Shown here one piece after another: positions 55,651-64,000 of a stretch of DNA of 64,000 nucleotides. Origin of the DNA: Gracilibacillus ureilyticus (GTDB lineage Bacteria; Bacillota; Bacilli; Bacillales; Amphibacillaceae). The notes beneath the pieces are model-generated. The model was not told where the DNA came from and searched no databases. It was given only the letters and a program-made list of their open reading frames with translations. Each line of letters begins with the position of its first letter. Within the stretch, counting starts at the first letter, position 1. The translations under genes were made by a program, and so were the position numbers. The stretch spans positions 496,001 through 560,000 of the forward strand of contig NZ_FOGL01000001.1 in NCBI RefSeq assembly GCF_900111195.1, written 5' to 3'.

Positions 55651-56550
55651 CTAGCTTTTGCAAATTGCCAAGTTTTCATCCACATGTTTTACTGGGTTTG
55701 TCTGTGAGCAGAACTCTACTAATTGAGAAACTGTATTTTTCATATCCTTATATCCCTGTTGATATAAATGAATCAGCTTGTCTTTATTTTTTTCGATTCG
55801 TCCAACATTCACTTTTTCACTGGGACAGATTATAAATACATTCCCTTTCTTCTCTTCATCATACAGGTACTGTAAGCTGTCATTGTAAATATGATGGCGT
55901 TTTTCGATGGATTGGATAAGACCGGGATAGTTGCGGTATTTTCTGCGGATCATCCAGTAAAAAGGTTCAGCTTTTCTAATATAGCCTCTGTTTTTCGTCA
56001 GAATTACGACATTTTTTCGATTGCCGTCAATCATCGATTGTTCAATCGGAATTGGCGAAGTTATGCCACCATCCAGAAGCACCCGGTCATGGAAATGGAT
56101 CGCTGGGGCAATCAACGGAAGGGAACTGGAAGCGCGAATTAATGTAATCATCTCCGCAGCATACAGGGATTTATGAAAATATACCGCTTCGCCGGTCATA
56201 CAGTCTGTTGCTGTAACAACAAATTCCTCCTTAGCCTGATAAAAAGTTTCATAATCAAATGGGTCAAGATGATTCATGATCTTGTCAAAAAGGAAATCCA
56301 TGCCAAAAAGCTGACGTTTCGTAAACCAGTTTTTTAATGATAAATAGTCCGGATGATCAACATAATCAATATTCACTCTTTTATTACGGTGCAGCTGACG
56401 TGATAAGTAGGAAGAACCATTACATGCGCCTGAAGAGACGCCGATGACATACGGAAAGTAAATGTTTTCTTCCATTAAATATTGGAGTACACCTGCTGTA
56501 TAAACACCCCTGCTTCCACCGCCTTCTAATATTAAACCGACATCATTCAT
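55651..56550 (-). CDS. Patatin-like phospholipase (paralogue 2)
   Basis: 299 residues. LEGGGSRGVYTAG, GVSSGACNG and DGGIT as in paralogue 1, which it matches over the whole length; it is 17 residues longer at the C-terminus. ATG at 56550 with GGGAG five nt before, four codons inside the frame. Likely a duplicate of the gene at 52751-53599 with the regulator-hydrolase pair between. Confidence 0.9.
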   Translation of the reverse strand: MNDVGLILEGGGSRGVYTAGVLQYLMEENIYFPYVIGVSSGACNGSSYLSRQLHRNKRVNIDYVDHPDYLSLKNWFTKRQLFGMDFLFDKIMNHLDPFDYETFYQAKEEFVVTATDCMTGEAVYFHKSLYAAEMITLIRASSSLPLIAPAIHFHDRVLLDGGITSPIPIEQSMIDGNRKNVVILTKNRGYIRKAEPFYWMIRRKYRNYPGLIQSIEKRHHIYNDSLQYLYDEEKKGNVFIICPSEKVNVGRIEKNKDKLIHLYQQGYKDMKNTVSQLVEFCSQTNPVKHVDENLAICKS

Positions 56551-56707
56551 AAAATCTCCCACTCTTCAATCTTTTTTATGGTCTCGTATGATTATACACA
56601 ATGAAAATGACTAAATTGAATTGTTTTACAAAAATTTATATTGACGAACTCTCTTTTTCATCATATGGTTAATTTAGTAAAATTATCAATAAGAAGGGGT
56701 TGTTTTT

Positions 56708-57061
56708 ATGGCATATTTGAATAAAAAAGTATCGGGAATCTTTATCCCTGTTAAAGATCTCAAAAAAGCGCGTGACTGGTATTGTAACTTGCTGGATCTT
56801 GAACCAACAGATGATTTTCCTGGCGGGCATTTGTATGTATTGCAGCTTGACGGAATAAATATTGTTCTTGACAGTAAAATTTACCGGGAGAATACCATTT
56901 ATCAGACACCTCCGTTCCATTTTAATACAGATAATGTGGAAGAAGCTTATGAGACAATGAAAAACAATGGAGTGGAATTAACGACAGAAATTGAGTTTGG
57001 TCACTTTTTTAATTTCAAAGATCCTGATGGAAATCATTTGATGGTATGTGAATTGAAGTAA
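56708..57061 (+). CDS. VOC-family (glyoxalase-fold) protein
   Basis: 117 residues, one VOC unit: VSGIFIPVKDLKKARDWYCNLL and FNFKDPDGNHLMVCEL with the metal-type C-terminal motif. Not enough to name a substrate; related Bacillus proteins include antibiotic-resistance and dioxygenase-like members. AGAAGGGG precedes the ATG. Single gene. Confidence 0.85.
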   Translation: MAYLNKKVSGIFIPVKDLKKARDWYCNLLDLEPTDDFPGGHLYVLQLDGINIVLDSKIYRENTIYQTPPFHFNTDNVEEAYETMKNNGVELTTEIEFGHFFNFKDPDGNHLMVCELK

Positions 57062-57092
57062 CCCTTCCTGCAATTTACTCTGATACATAAAG

Positions 57093-57134
57093 AAACCGAA
57101 CTACGAATCAAGAATATTGATCATAGTTCGGTTT
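57093..57134. terminator. Bidirectional terminator VOC / RDD
   Basis: Perfect 11-bp arms AAACCGAACTA (57093-57103) and its complement (57124-57134). Convergent ends. Confidence 0.8.
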
Positions 57135-57156
57135 ACTTTGGTTCTGATTTTTTTAT

Positions 57157-57618
57157 TTATTCATCAAATACAACTCTTGTATTTCCGATCATGTCATGAA
57201 TGCCTTGTTTCTGTGCAGTAAATGCGACAAACAAGTATAATAACACTGTAAAGAAAAAGACGCGGTGGATAAATCGTCCAACAACTTCCCGAAACAGTAA
57301 GTCACTCCATTTTAATGGTTCACGGTCCTCGCGAATGACTTTAAGTCCGAAGATCATTTTCCCCAGCGTCTGGCGGAAATATTTTGTCAGCAGTACAAAA
57401 TACAGGTAGAAAATTACGGAACCGAGAATGCCCGTTAATGTCCAGTACCCGATATCCACTCCGTCTCCGTCATTCAGAAATTGAAATGGCAGGAGAAGAA
57501 TGCCGCTAATGCTGGCAACAATGATAATATCCGCCAAGTATGCCCAGAAGCGCATCCAGAAGCCTGCATATCTGACAGGTTTTTCATGAGTTGAACTATA
57601 TTCTACTTGCTCTTCCAT
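57157..57618 (-). CDS. RDD-family membrane protein
   Basis: 153 residues. An N-terminal RYAGFWMRFWAYLADII matches the RDD signature region; three or so membrane helices and a C-terminal helix. Function unknown in general; some members transport ions or sodium. It follows sppA by 15 bp with AAAGGAG, as in Bacillus (yteJ-sppA). Confidence 0.88.
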   Translation of the reverse strand: MEEQVEYSSTHEKPVRYAGFWMRFWAYLADIIIVASISGILLLPFQFLNDGDGVDIGYWTLTGILGSVIFYLYFVLLTKYFRQTLGKMIFGLKVIREDREPLKWSDLLFREVVGRFIHRVFFFTVLLYLFVAFTAQKQGIHDMIGNTRVVFDE

Positions 57619-57633
57619 TATCCCGACACTCCT

Positions 57634-58638
57634 TTACCGTGAATATAGATACAAGGCACGCGGTGCATTACTTTGCTGTACTAATTCCTTAATACCGACT
57701 AAATCTGTATCATTTCCAAACATACTTTGAACCGTACTGCCTAAAAATTGTCCAAAAGGTATGCCGTTTTCATACTCAATCACCTGTGAACCTGATAGAT
57801 CATGATCTTCTTTTAACATTGCAATGGTATCGTCCAGTGATCCAATCTCATCAACTAATCCTTCTTCCACTGCCTGAGAACCTGTATAAACTCTTCCATC
57901 TCCAAGTTCACGAACACGAGCCTCGTCCATTCCGCGGCCCTGGACAATTACATCAACGAAATCAGCATACATGTCATCAATCATTGCCTGCAATATTGCC
58001 CGCTCTTCTTCTGTCATTTCACGGGAAGATGATAAAATATCTTTGTGTTCTCCACTTTTAATTGTGTTAAAATCAATGCCAATCTCATCAGCCAATTCTG
58101 CAAAATTAATGCTTTCCATAATGACACCAATCGAACCTGTCAGTGTCGCTTTATGTGCCACAATTTTATCAGCAGGTGCGGAAACATAATAACCGCCGGA
58201 AGCTGCCGTATTACCCATTGAAACATAGACAGGCTTTTCATATTCCTCTTTTATTTCGAGAATTTTATCATGTATTTCTGCACTTTCGACAACACCGCCT
58301 CCTGGTGTGTTCACATGTAAGACGATCCCTTTCACACTGTTGTCTTCTCCTGCATTTTCCAGCATGTCAAGGAACCTTTGATGGTTGTATGTACTTGTAT
58401 TCAGAAGAGAACTAGGTGTCGTATCCTGGATCACTCCATTTAAATGAAGTACAGCAATTTTATTCATTGGGGAACCATCTTCGACTACTTTTTCACTAAA
58501 TTCCTGATTTAAATCAGCAAAATTGAAAGCTTCCTCCATATTTGATGAAAGAATTGTTGACATAAACTGAAAACCGACAGAAAGCAAAAACAGTCCGATT
58601 GCTACTATCAATGCAACCCATCTTTTTGTATTCATCAT
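57634..58638 (-). CDS. sppA: Signal peptide peptidase SppA
   Basis: 334 residues. N-terminal membrane anchor, ClpP-fold with the serine in NTAASGGYYVSAPAD (Ser) and the lysine in TLTGSIGVIMES region downstream. It degrades remnant signal peptides and other membrane peptides. Two adjacent ATGs follow AGGAGGAATT. It is operonic with the RDD gene. Confidence 0.93.
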   Translation of the reverse strand: MMNTKRWVALIVAIGLFLLSVGFQFMSTILSSNMEEAFNFADLNQEFSEKVVEDGSPMNKIAVLHLNGVIQDTTPSSLLNTSTYNHQRFLDMLENAGEDNSVKGIVLHVNTPGGGVVESAEIHDKILEIKEEYEKPVYVSMGNTAASGGYYVSAPADKIVAHKATLTGSIGVIMESINFAELADEIGIDFNTIKSGEHKDILSSSREMTEEERAILQAMIDDMYADFVDVIVQGRGMDEARVRELGDGRVYTGSQAVEEGLVDEIGSLDDTIAMLKEDHDLSGSQVIEYENGIPFGQFLGSTVQSMFGNDTDLVGIKELVQQSNAPRALYLYSR

Positions 58639-58713
58639 AATTCCTCCTTTTTCCTGTTTAAACTAACTCTGTTATACCATACGAATCACATGAAAAAAAG
58701 TTTCAAAAAAATA

Positions 58714-58740
58714 AACGGGCATCGATGAGAGATGCCCGTT
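58714..58740 (-). terminator. Terminator of the nup operon
   Basis: 10-bp perfect arms (58714-58723 and 58731-58740), 7-nt loop; minus strand continues TTATTTTTTT. It follows nupQ by 10 bp. Confidence 0.85.
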
Positions 58741-58749
58741 CTTTTATTT

Positions 58750-59703
58750 TTATCTGCTTCCTTTAATATAAGGAACCCCATTCGCGCGAGGTGCATCTGC
58801 ACGGCCGATAAATCCTGCTAATGCCAGAATTGTCAACAAATATGGTGCAATTAACAGAATTACTTGCGGAATATCCGCTAACACTGGAATTCCTGCACTC
58901 ACGACACTCAGACTCTGGGCCAAACCGAAGAACAAGGCTGCTCCCATTGCACCAAGCGGATGCCACTTACCGAAGATAACGGCAGCTAATGCCATAAATC
59001 CCTGTCCGACAATCGTAGCATGGGAAAAGTTGGAGGCGATCGTCAAGGCAAATACTGCACCGCCTAAACCGCCAAGCGCGCCTGACAGCAAGACAGCAAT
59101 ATAACGCATTCTCTCTACTTTAATCCCATTCGTATCTGCCGCCATCGGATGTTCACCAACAGCACGTAACCGCAGACCGAACGGTGTTTTGTAAAGGACA
59201 TACCATGCAACAAAAGCTAAAATGATCGCAATATAGGAAGTCACATAGATTCCTTCAAAAAATAATGGTCCAAGGAATGGAATGTGCTCCAGGACAGGAA
59301 TGTCTGTCGTGTAGAAAGGACGTTCGACCATATCTGTCTGCCCTTTTCCATACCATACTTTTGTTAAATAAACACCGATTCCGAGTGCAAGCATGTTGAT
59401 CGCAACACCGCTGACCACCTGGTTGGCATAAAAAGTTATCGAAGCAACTGCATGAATCAATGAGAAAATTGCCCCAACAGCCATGGCAACAACGATAGAG
59501 ACCCATGGTGTCCAGGCACCGAATACATCGACAAACGTCAAGTTGAATACAATGCCGACAAATGCTCCAATCACCATCAGTCCTTCTAAACCAATGTTGA
59601 CAACCCCTGATCTCTCACTAAATACTCCGCCTAATGCTGTTAAAATAAGAGGTGCTGAATAGAATAGTACGGTAGGTATGATTGATTGTAATGCTTCGAA
59701 CAT
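58750..59703 (-). CDS. nupQ: Nucleoside ABC transporter permease NupQ
   Basis: 317 residues, about eight transmembrane helices. Starts FEALQSIIPTVLFYSAPLILTALGGVFSERSGVVNIGLEGLM, the signature of the second permease of BmpA-type guanosine/nucleoside importers (YufQ). Its start touches the nupP stop, so the two are translationally linked. Confidence 0.92.
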   Translation of the reverse strand: MFEALQSIIPTVLFYSAPLILTALGGVFSERSGVVNIGLEGLMVIGAFVGIVFNLTFVDVFGAWTPWVSIVVAMAVGAIFSLIHAVASITFYANQVVSGVAINMLALGIGVYLTKVWYGKGQTDMVERPFYTTDIPVLEHIPFLGPLFFEGIYVTSYIAIILAFVAWYVLYKTPFGLRLRAVGEHPMAADTNGIKVERMRYIAVLLSGALGGLGGAVFALTIASNFSHATIVGQGFMALAAVIFGKWHPLGAMGAALFFGLAQSLSVVSAGIPVLADIPQVILLIAPYLLTILALAGFIGRADAPRANGVPYIKGSR

Positions 59704-60753
59704 CTATTTCCCCTCCTTTTTAAAGCGAAGTAACGCCCAGCGGATAATATAACTGGAAGCAACAAAGAAAATAATCAGTGCAATAATTATATCAACAAGC
59801 TCTGTTGGTACACCGGCTGCTGTCGGCATTTCACCCGCACCCTCTTTTAGTACACCGAATAAAAGACCTGCCAACACAACACCAAACGCATTGTTAGAGC
59901 CTAAGAGTGCAACCGCAATACCGTCAAATCCTAAATTGGTAAAACCGGACATTACTGAAATCGTACCATATGTTCCGAGGCCTTCCATTGCCCCTGCAAG
60001 ACCAGCAAATGCTCCGCCAATTACCATTGATAAAATAATATTTTTGCTTACATTCATCCCTGCATAATTCGATGCATGAGAGTTGAAACCTACTGATTTC
60101 AATTCATAACCGTATGTCGTTCTTTCAATAATAAACCACATAATAAATGCCGCAAATAAAGCAATTAATATTCCGTAGTGCACCCTTGAGTAAAATGTAA
60201 TACTCTGGAGCCAGTCAGAAGCAAGAGATGCTGTATCAGCTATCGTTCCAGTTGTTGTCTCCTGTTCTGTTAATACATTACGGATAATTTCATTTGTTAC
60301 AAATAAGGCGATATAGTTCATCATAATAGTAATAATAACTTCGTGGACACCAAGTTTTGCCTTTAACAGGCCTGGCAAAAAGCCCCACAGACCACCTGCA
60401 GCAGCACCAGCTAATATTGCCAGAGGCAAATGGATGATCATCGGTGCGTCAATAGCGAGACCGACCCATACAGCAGCAAGCCAGCCGACAATTACCTGTC
60501 CTTCTGCACCGATATTAAACAGCCCAGTTTTAAAAGCAAACGCCACAGCTAACCCTGTTAAAATAAGGGGTGTCGTTCTTCTGATTGTTTCACCGATCGT
60601 ATAGGAATCACCAAAAGCACCTGCCCACAATGCCGCATATCCTTCGACAGGATTGTGGCCAGATAATAACATAATGACCGCACCTGCAAGCAGCCCGATA
60701 ATTACGGAAATAACCGGGACTAAAACCCCAAATAATTTATTATTAGATGTCAT
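59704..60753 (-). CDS. nupP: Nucleoside ABC transporter permease NupP
   Basis: 349 residues with eight or more membrane helices and the RRTTPLILTGLAVAFAFKTGLFNIGAEGQ segment typical of the first permease (YufP). Its ATG overlaps the nupO stop by 4 bp (ATGA). Forms the membrane channel with NupQ. Confidence 0.92.
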   Translation of the reverse strand: MTSNNKLFGVLVPVISVIIGLLAGAVIMLLSGHNPVEGYAALWAGAFGDSYTIGETIRRTTPLILTGLAVAFAFKTGLFNIGAEGQVIVGWLAAVWVGLAIDAPMIIHLPLAILAGAAAGGLWGFLPGLLKAKLGVHEVIITIMMNYIALFVTNEIIRNVLTEQETTTGTIADTASLASDWLQSITFYSRVHYGILIALFAAFIMWFIIERTTYGYELKSVGFNSHASNYAGMNVSKNIILSMVIGGAFAGLAGAMEGLGTYGTISVMSGFTNLGFDGIAVALLGSNNAFGVVLAGLLFGVLKEGAGEMPTAAGVPTELVDIIIALIIFFVASSYIIRWALLRFKKEGK

Positions 60754-62285
60754 CGACTTGTTTCACCTGCCTTGTTCACTTGACTTCCTGCCATAAGCAG
60801 ACCAAGTTCCTGCTCTGTTGTTTCCTCCGGTTTTACATTTGCCACAACTTTCCCGTCAAACATGACAGCAATCCTGTCACTTACATTCATAATTTCATCC
60901 AGTTCAAAGGAGACGAGAAGAATGGCCCTGCCTTTGTCACGTTCTTCGATCAGTTTTTTATGAATAAATTCAATTGCCCCAACATCCAGCCCTCTTGTCG
61001 GCTGTGTTGCTATTAATAACTGTGGTGAACGATCGACTTCCCTGCCAATAATGGCTTTTTGCTGGTTTCCCCCGGACAGTGCCCTCGCTTTCGTATAAAC
61101 ACTTGGTGTCCTGACATCATACTCTTCAATAATTTGTTTTGCTTTATCAAAAATCTCCTTATAACTTAATACTTTCGCCTTGGAGTATGGTTTCTGATAA
61201 TAGGTTTGCAGTACAATGTTTTCACCAATGGAATAATCCAGTACTAAACCGTATTTATGGCGATCCTGCGGAATATGTCCAACGCCGGACTCTGTAATTT
61301 TACGCGGGGAGAGGTTCGTTATATCTTTCCCTGATAGTTTAATAGAACCAGATTTCACTTTTGTCAGACCGGTGATTGCTTCGACTAATTCCGACTGTCC
61401 ATTTCCGTCGACACCTGCAATTCCGACAATTTCCCCTGAACGGACTTCCAGATTCAGTCCTTTGACTAAGTCTACTTTACGCGCATCTCGAACATATAAA
61501 TCCTGAATGCTGAGGACCGTATCCTCCGGCATTGCCGCTATTTTTTCTGTTTTAAAGTTAACTTCACGGCCAACCATGAGGGAAGCAAGTTCGTTCGTAT
61601 TTGTCTCAGAAACATCGACTGTCCCGATCCCTTTCCCTTTTCGGATTACGGTACATCTGTCACAAACTTCCATGATTTCTTTCAATTTGTGTGTAATTAA
61701 AATAATCGATTTGCCTTCATTGATTAATGCCCGCATAATTTCAATCAGTTCATTAATTTCCTGTGGTGTTAAAACGGCTGTCGGTTCATCAAAAATCAGC
61801 ACTTCTGCCCCGCGGTAAAGAGTCTTCAGTATTTCTACCCGCTGCTGCATTCCGACAGATATTTCACTAATTTTCGCATCAGGATTAACTTTTAAACCAT
61901 AACGGTCAGAAAGTTCCTGAATCTCTTTTCTCGCTGTAGCAATATCAATTTTGCCAAACTTGTTCTTCGGTTCACTGCCTAAAATGATATTCTGTGTAAC
62001 GGTGAAAGGCTCTACCAGCATAAAGTGCTGATGGACCATTCCAATACCAAGGTCGTTGGCAATATTCGGATTGGTAATTTTCACCGTTTTACCGTTTACA
62101 CGTATTTCCCCTTTTTCAGGCTGATACAGTCCAAAAAGGACATTCATTAATGTCGATTTACCTGCACCATTTTCCCCTAATAATGCATGTATCTCACCTT
62201 TTTTCAACTGAATCGTAATATTATCATTAGCGACAATGCCAGGGAATTCTTTTCTTATATTCAGCATTTCAATTGCATAATCCAA
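60750..62285 (-). CDS. nupO: Nucleoside ABC transporter ATPase NupO
   Basis: 511 residues with two ABC domains. The first has Walker A GENGAGKST, signature SVGMQQRVEI and Walker B LIFDEPTAVL. The second is modified: Walker A AGVDGNGQS and LSGGNQQK with ATQPTRGLDVG. The TTG start is 7 nt after AGGGGTG. Ribose/nucleoside class importer, corresponds to YufO. Confidence 0.93.
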   Translation of the reverse strand: MDYAIEMLNIRKEFPGIVANDNITIQLKKGEIHALLGENGAGKSTLMNVLFGLYQPEKGEIRVNGKTVKITNPNIANDLGIGMVHQHFMLVEPFTVTQNIILGSEPKNKFGKIDIATARKEIQELSDRYGLKVNPDAKISEISVGMQQRVEILKTLYRGAEVLIFDEPTAVLTPQEINELIEIMRALINEGKSIILITHKLKEIMEVCDRCTVIRKGKGIGTVDVSETNTNELASLMVGREVNFKTEKIAAMPEDTVLSIQDLYVRDARKVDLVKGLNLEVRSGEIVGIAGVDGNGQSELVEAITGLTKVKSGSIKLSGKDITNLSPRKITESGVGHIPQDRHKYGLVLDYSIGENIVLQTYYQKPYSKAKVLSYKEIFDKAKQIIEEYDVRTPSVYTKARALSGGNQQKAIIGREVDRSPQLLIATQPTRGLDVGAIEFIHKKLIEERDKGRAILLVSFELDEIMNVSDRIAVMFDGKVVANVKPEETTEQELGLLMAGSQVNKAGETSR

Positions 62286-62402
62286 CTTATCTCACCCCTA
62301 ATATAGAAGACTTCATTGCTTTATAAAGAAACATGCAATGAAAAAGACTTTCCGGAAAAAGTCCTTTTCACTGGAAATTTCTTCTGTTACAACATAATAG
62401 TA

Positions 62403-62427
62403 GAGAAGGCTGTGGTGCAGCCTTCTC
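62403..62427 (-). terminator. Hairpin after nupN
   Basis: 10-bp perfect arms (62427-62418 with 62412-62403), 5-nt loop. The minus strand lacks a long T-run, so it is probably leaky: more binding-protein than transporter mRNA. A second smaller hairpin lies at about 62346-62362. Confidence 0.6.
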
Positions 62428-62437
62428 TATTCAAATC

Positions 62438-63586
62438 TTATAAGGATTCTTCGTATGCTTCTAATTCTTCAATCGTTTGTGGAACTTCCACTTCACCATT
62501 TAGAATTTTTTCCTGCCACTCTTCCACAGTGGAGATAATTTCCTCTGTCATTGCTTCTTCATTTGTTGTAGCAAACGTGATACCATTTTCTTCGATTCCG
62601 TATTCAAGAAGTTCTCCGCCAGGGAACTCACCGTTCAACCCGCGGTTTGCCACATCCTGAACAGCTACGTCTACACGTTTAACCATTGAAGTTAATGTAA
62701 CATTATGGTCATTGATTGCACCTTCTTCATGCTGATCACGGTCCACACCAATTACCCAGATTTCTCTTTCAGGATCATTTTGTTTAATATCTTTCGCCTG
62801 GTTAAACACACCATTACCAGTAGCACCTGATGCATGGTAAATAACATCAATGCCGCTGTCATACATGTTTGTCGCAATTAATTTACCTTTTGCCGCATCT
62901 GCAAAAGATTCCGCATATTGAACATCTACTTCGATATCCGGGTTCACTGATTTCGCACCAGCAATAAATCCTGACTCGAATTTTTTAATTAACGGAGAGT
63001 CAACACCGCCAACGAAACCAATTTTGTTTGTCGTAGTTTTCATTGCTGCTGCAACACCAACTAAAAAGCTTCCCTGATGCTCTTTAAATGTAATACTTAC
63101 AGCGTTAGGTGCCTCAACTACATCATCAACAATCGCAAAGTTTGTATCTGCATACTGATTAGCAGCTGTCTGAATATCTTCTTTTAATTCAAAACCAATC
63201 CCGAAAATTAAGTTGTACTCATCACGCACGAAACGTGTGATGTTCGGCATATAGTCTGCTTTTTCATTCGATTGTGCATAATCAATTCCATTTCCTTGTG
63301 ACAGGCCTTGTTCCTCGCCCCATGCCTGAATACCTTCCCATGCAGACTGGTTAAATGATTTATCATCTACACCGCCAATATCTGTTACCATAGCTACTTT
63401 ATAGTCTCCTGCTGCAGCTTCCCCATCTTCTGCTGCTTCTTCAGAGTTTTCCTCTGTACCAGTGTCTGTTGATTCTGTGTCTGTATTTTCTGTGTTCTCT
63501 TCTTCTGACTGTGTTCCGCAAGCAGCCAAAAACAGACCTAATGTTAAAACCAAAATAAACAGTAAAAATTTACGGTTTATCATCAT
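62438..63586 (-). CDS. nupN: Nucleoside-binding lipoprotein NupN (BmpA family)
   Basis: 382 residues. Lipobox FLAACG with lipidated Cys23, an acidic, serine/threonine-rich linker (residues 25-60) and the BMP fold beginning YKVAMVTDIGGVDDKSFNQSAWEG. It binds nucleosides outside the membrane for the NupOPQ transporter. First of two ATGs after AGGAGG is used; the second is one codon later. It resembles YufN. It leads the operon. Confidence 0.93.
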   Translation of the reverse strand: MMINRKFLLFILVLTLGLFLAACGTQSEEENTENTDTESTDTGTEENSEEAAEDGEAAAGDYKVAMVTDIGGVDDKSFNQSAWEGIQAWGEEQGLSQGNGIDYAQSNEKADYMPNITRFVRDEYNLIFGIGFELKEDIQTAANQYADTNFAIVDDVVEAPNAVSITFKEHQGSFLVGVAAAMKTTTNKIGFVGGVDSPLIKKFESGFIAGAKSVNPDIEVDVQYAESFADAAKGKLIATNMYDSGIDVIYHASGATGNGVFNQAKDIKQNDPEREIWVIGVDRDQHEEGAINDHNVTLTSMVKRVDVAVQDVANRGLNGEFPGGELLEYGIEENGITFATTNEEAMTEEIISTVEEWQEKILNGEVEVPQTIEELEAYEESL

Positions 63587-63716
63587 GTCGCCTCCTAGTT
63601 TTGTGTAATATGTAGATTTTCAGCATTCCAGAAAAGCATAATCTGAAAGGCTGAATATATCTTACCATTATTCGTTTCATTTATAAATAAGATTGTTAAA
63701 AAATATTTCAATTTTA

Positions 63717-64000
63717 TTAATTTTTCTTAACAATTGACAGTAAGACTCCGAGCATTCCACCAAGAACAGCTGGCATAATCCAGCCAAGTCCAACCTGATA
63801 GAATGGAAGTACTCTTGTAAATAAATTCTCTGCCGCAACGACAATAATCCCTGCAGCTTTCAGTCCATCAAACAGTGCAATAATAAATGTAAACAGAATA
63901 CTGATCTGGTATACCTCTTTCTTTCCTTTAAACAAAGGGTGCAAAAAGGTTAACACCATTAAACACATCGCTATCGGATATAGCATGGACAAAACTGGTA
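63717..64000 (-). CDS. brnQ: Branched-chain amino acid transporter BrnQ, partial
   Basis: The 3' end of a gene running off the right edge; 94 codons visible, with no start inside the window. Three helices including GLGWIMPAVLGGMLG, and the segment PVLSMLYPIAM, match the C-terminus of LIVCS-family sodium/branched-chain amino acid symporters. It is upstream of nupN with a 130-bp gap. Confidence 0.75.
   Translation of the reverse strand, partial: PVLSMLYPIAMCLMVLTFLHPLFKGKKEVYQISILFTFIIALFDGLKAAGIIVVAAENLFTRVLPFYQVGLGWIMPAVLGGMLGVLLSIVKKN

Noticed and set aside
63587-63716. CodY box or purine riboswitch before nupN
   Set aside because: A half-match to the CodY consensus is present but weak, and no purine aptamer core was seen.

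Overview
The window is a chromosomal segment of a spore-forming, low-GC Gram-positive bacterium of the family Bacillaceae. Gene content and order match Bacillus, but many accessory genes resemble the Oceanobacillus/Virgibacillus group; the genus is an inference. Direct evidence is the syntenic block yqeZ-yqeY-rpsU, deoC, mtaB-rsmE-prmA-dnaJ-dnaK-grpE-hrcA, hemW-lepA, yqxA-spoIIP-gpr, rpsT, holA, yqzM, comEC-comEB-comEA, comER, with strong AGGAGG ribosome binding sites, a CIRCE operator, sporulation genes and a SAM riboswitch.

Positions 1-23,400 are conserved housekeeping genes: an NfeD-like gene with a SigW-type promoter, the HrcA/CIRCE heat-shock operon that runs on into translation-modification genes, LepA, sporulation proteins (SpoIIP, YqxA, GPR), ribosomal protein S20, the delta subunit of DNA polymerase III and the late competence DNA-uptake genes.

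From 23,400 on the window is accessory. A diguanylate cyclase (23,443-24,981) is followed by a compact seven-gene operon (25,164-30,067): tandem 6-pyruvoyl-tetrahydropterin synthase, short-chain dehydrogenase, RsbW/T-like ATPase, alpha/beta hydrolase, acyl carrier protein, STAS protein and PP2C phosphatase. It has a near-consensus SigA promoter and a terminator-like hairpin in its leader. It joins a small-molecule pathway to a partner-switching circuit with no sigma factor in the operon, and is the best candidate here for an undescribed system. Then come a metallophosphoesterase, an ECF sigma/anti-sigma operon with two membrane proteins, a tubby-like protein, a thioredoxin-like protein, a type I toxin-antitoxin locus (toxin 35,517-35,615, antisense RNA about 35,395-35,528), another diguanylate cyclase, the spore protein gene sspH and the NHEJ pair ku/ligD. 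An exact-period 52-bp repeat array with covarying hairpins follows ligD (40,040-40,260).

Positions 40,400-45,000 hold an orphan coiled-coil protein and a reduced ydaJ/K/M-like exopolysaccharide operon (degenerate GGDEF protein, processive glycosyltransferase, GH8-like protein). Next are a pseudouridine synthase, a SAM-riboswitch-controlled methionine synthase-like gene, a third active-type GGDEF protein, CorA, a C45 acylase-like protein, a DUF2515 (YppC-like) protein, a HAD phosphatase, and a lipase-like cluster with two patatin paralogues around an alpha/beta hydrolase, its HTH regulator and a small coiled-coil protein. The window ends with a VOC protein, an RDD protein, SppA, a nucleoside ABC transporter (nupNOPQ) and the 3' end of brnQ.

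Most genes are on the minus strand. Starts were moved from the longest frame wherever a good ribosome binding site or family alignment pointed to an internal start; each case is stated in the entry.
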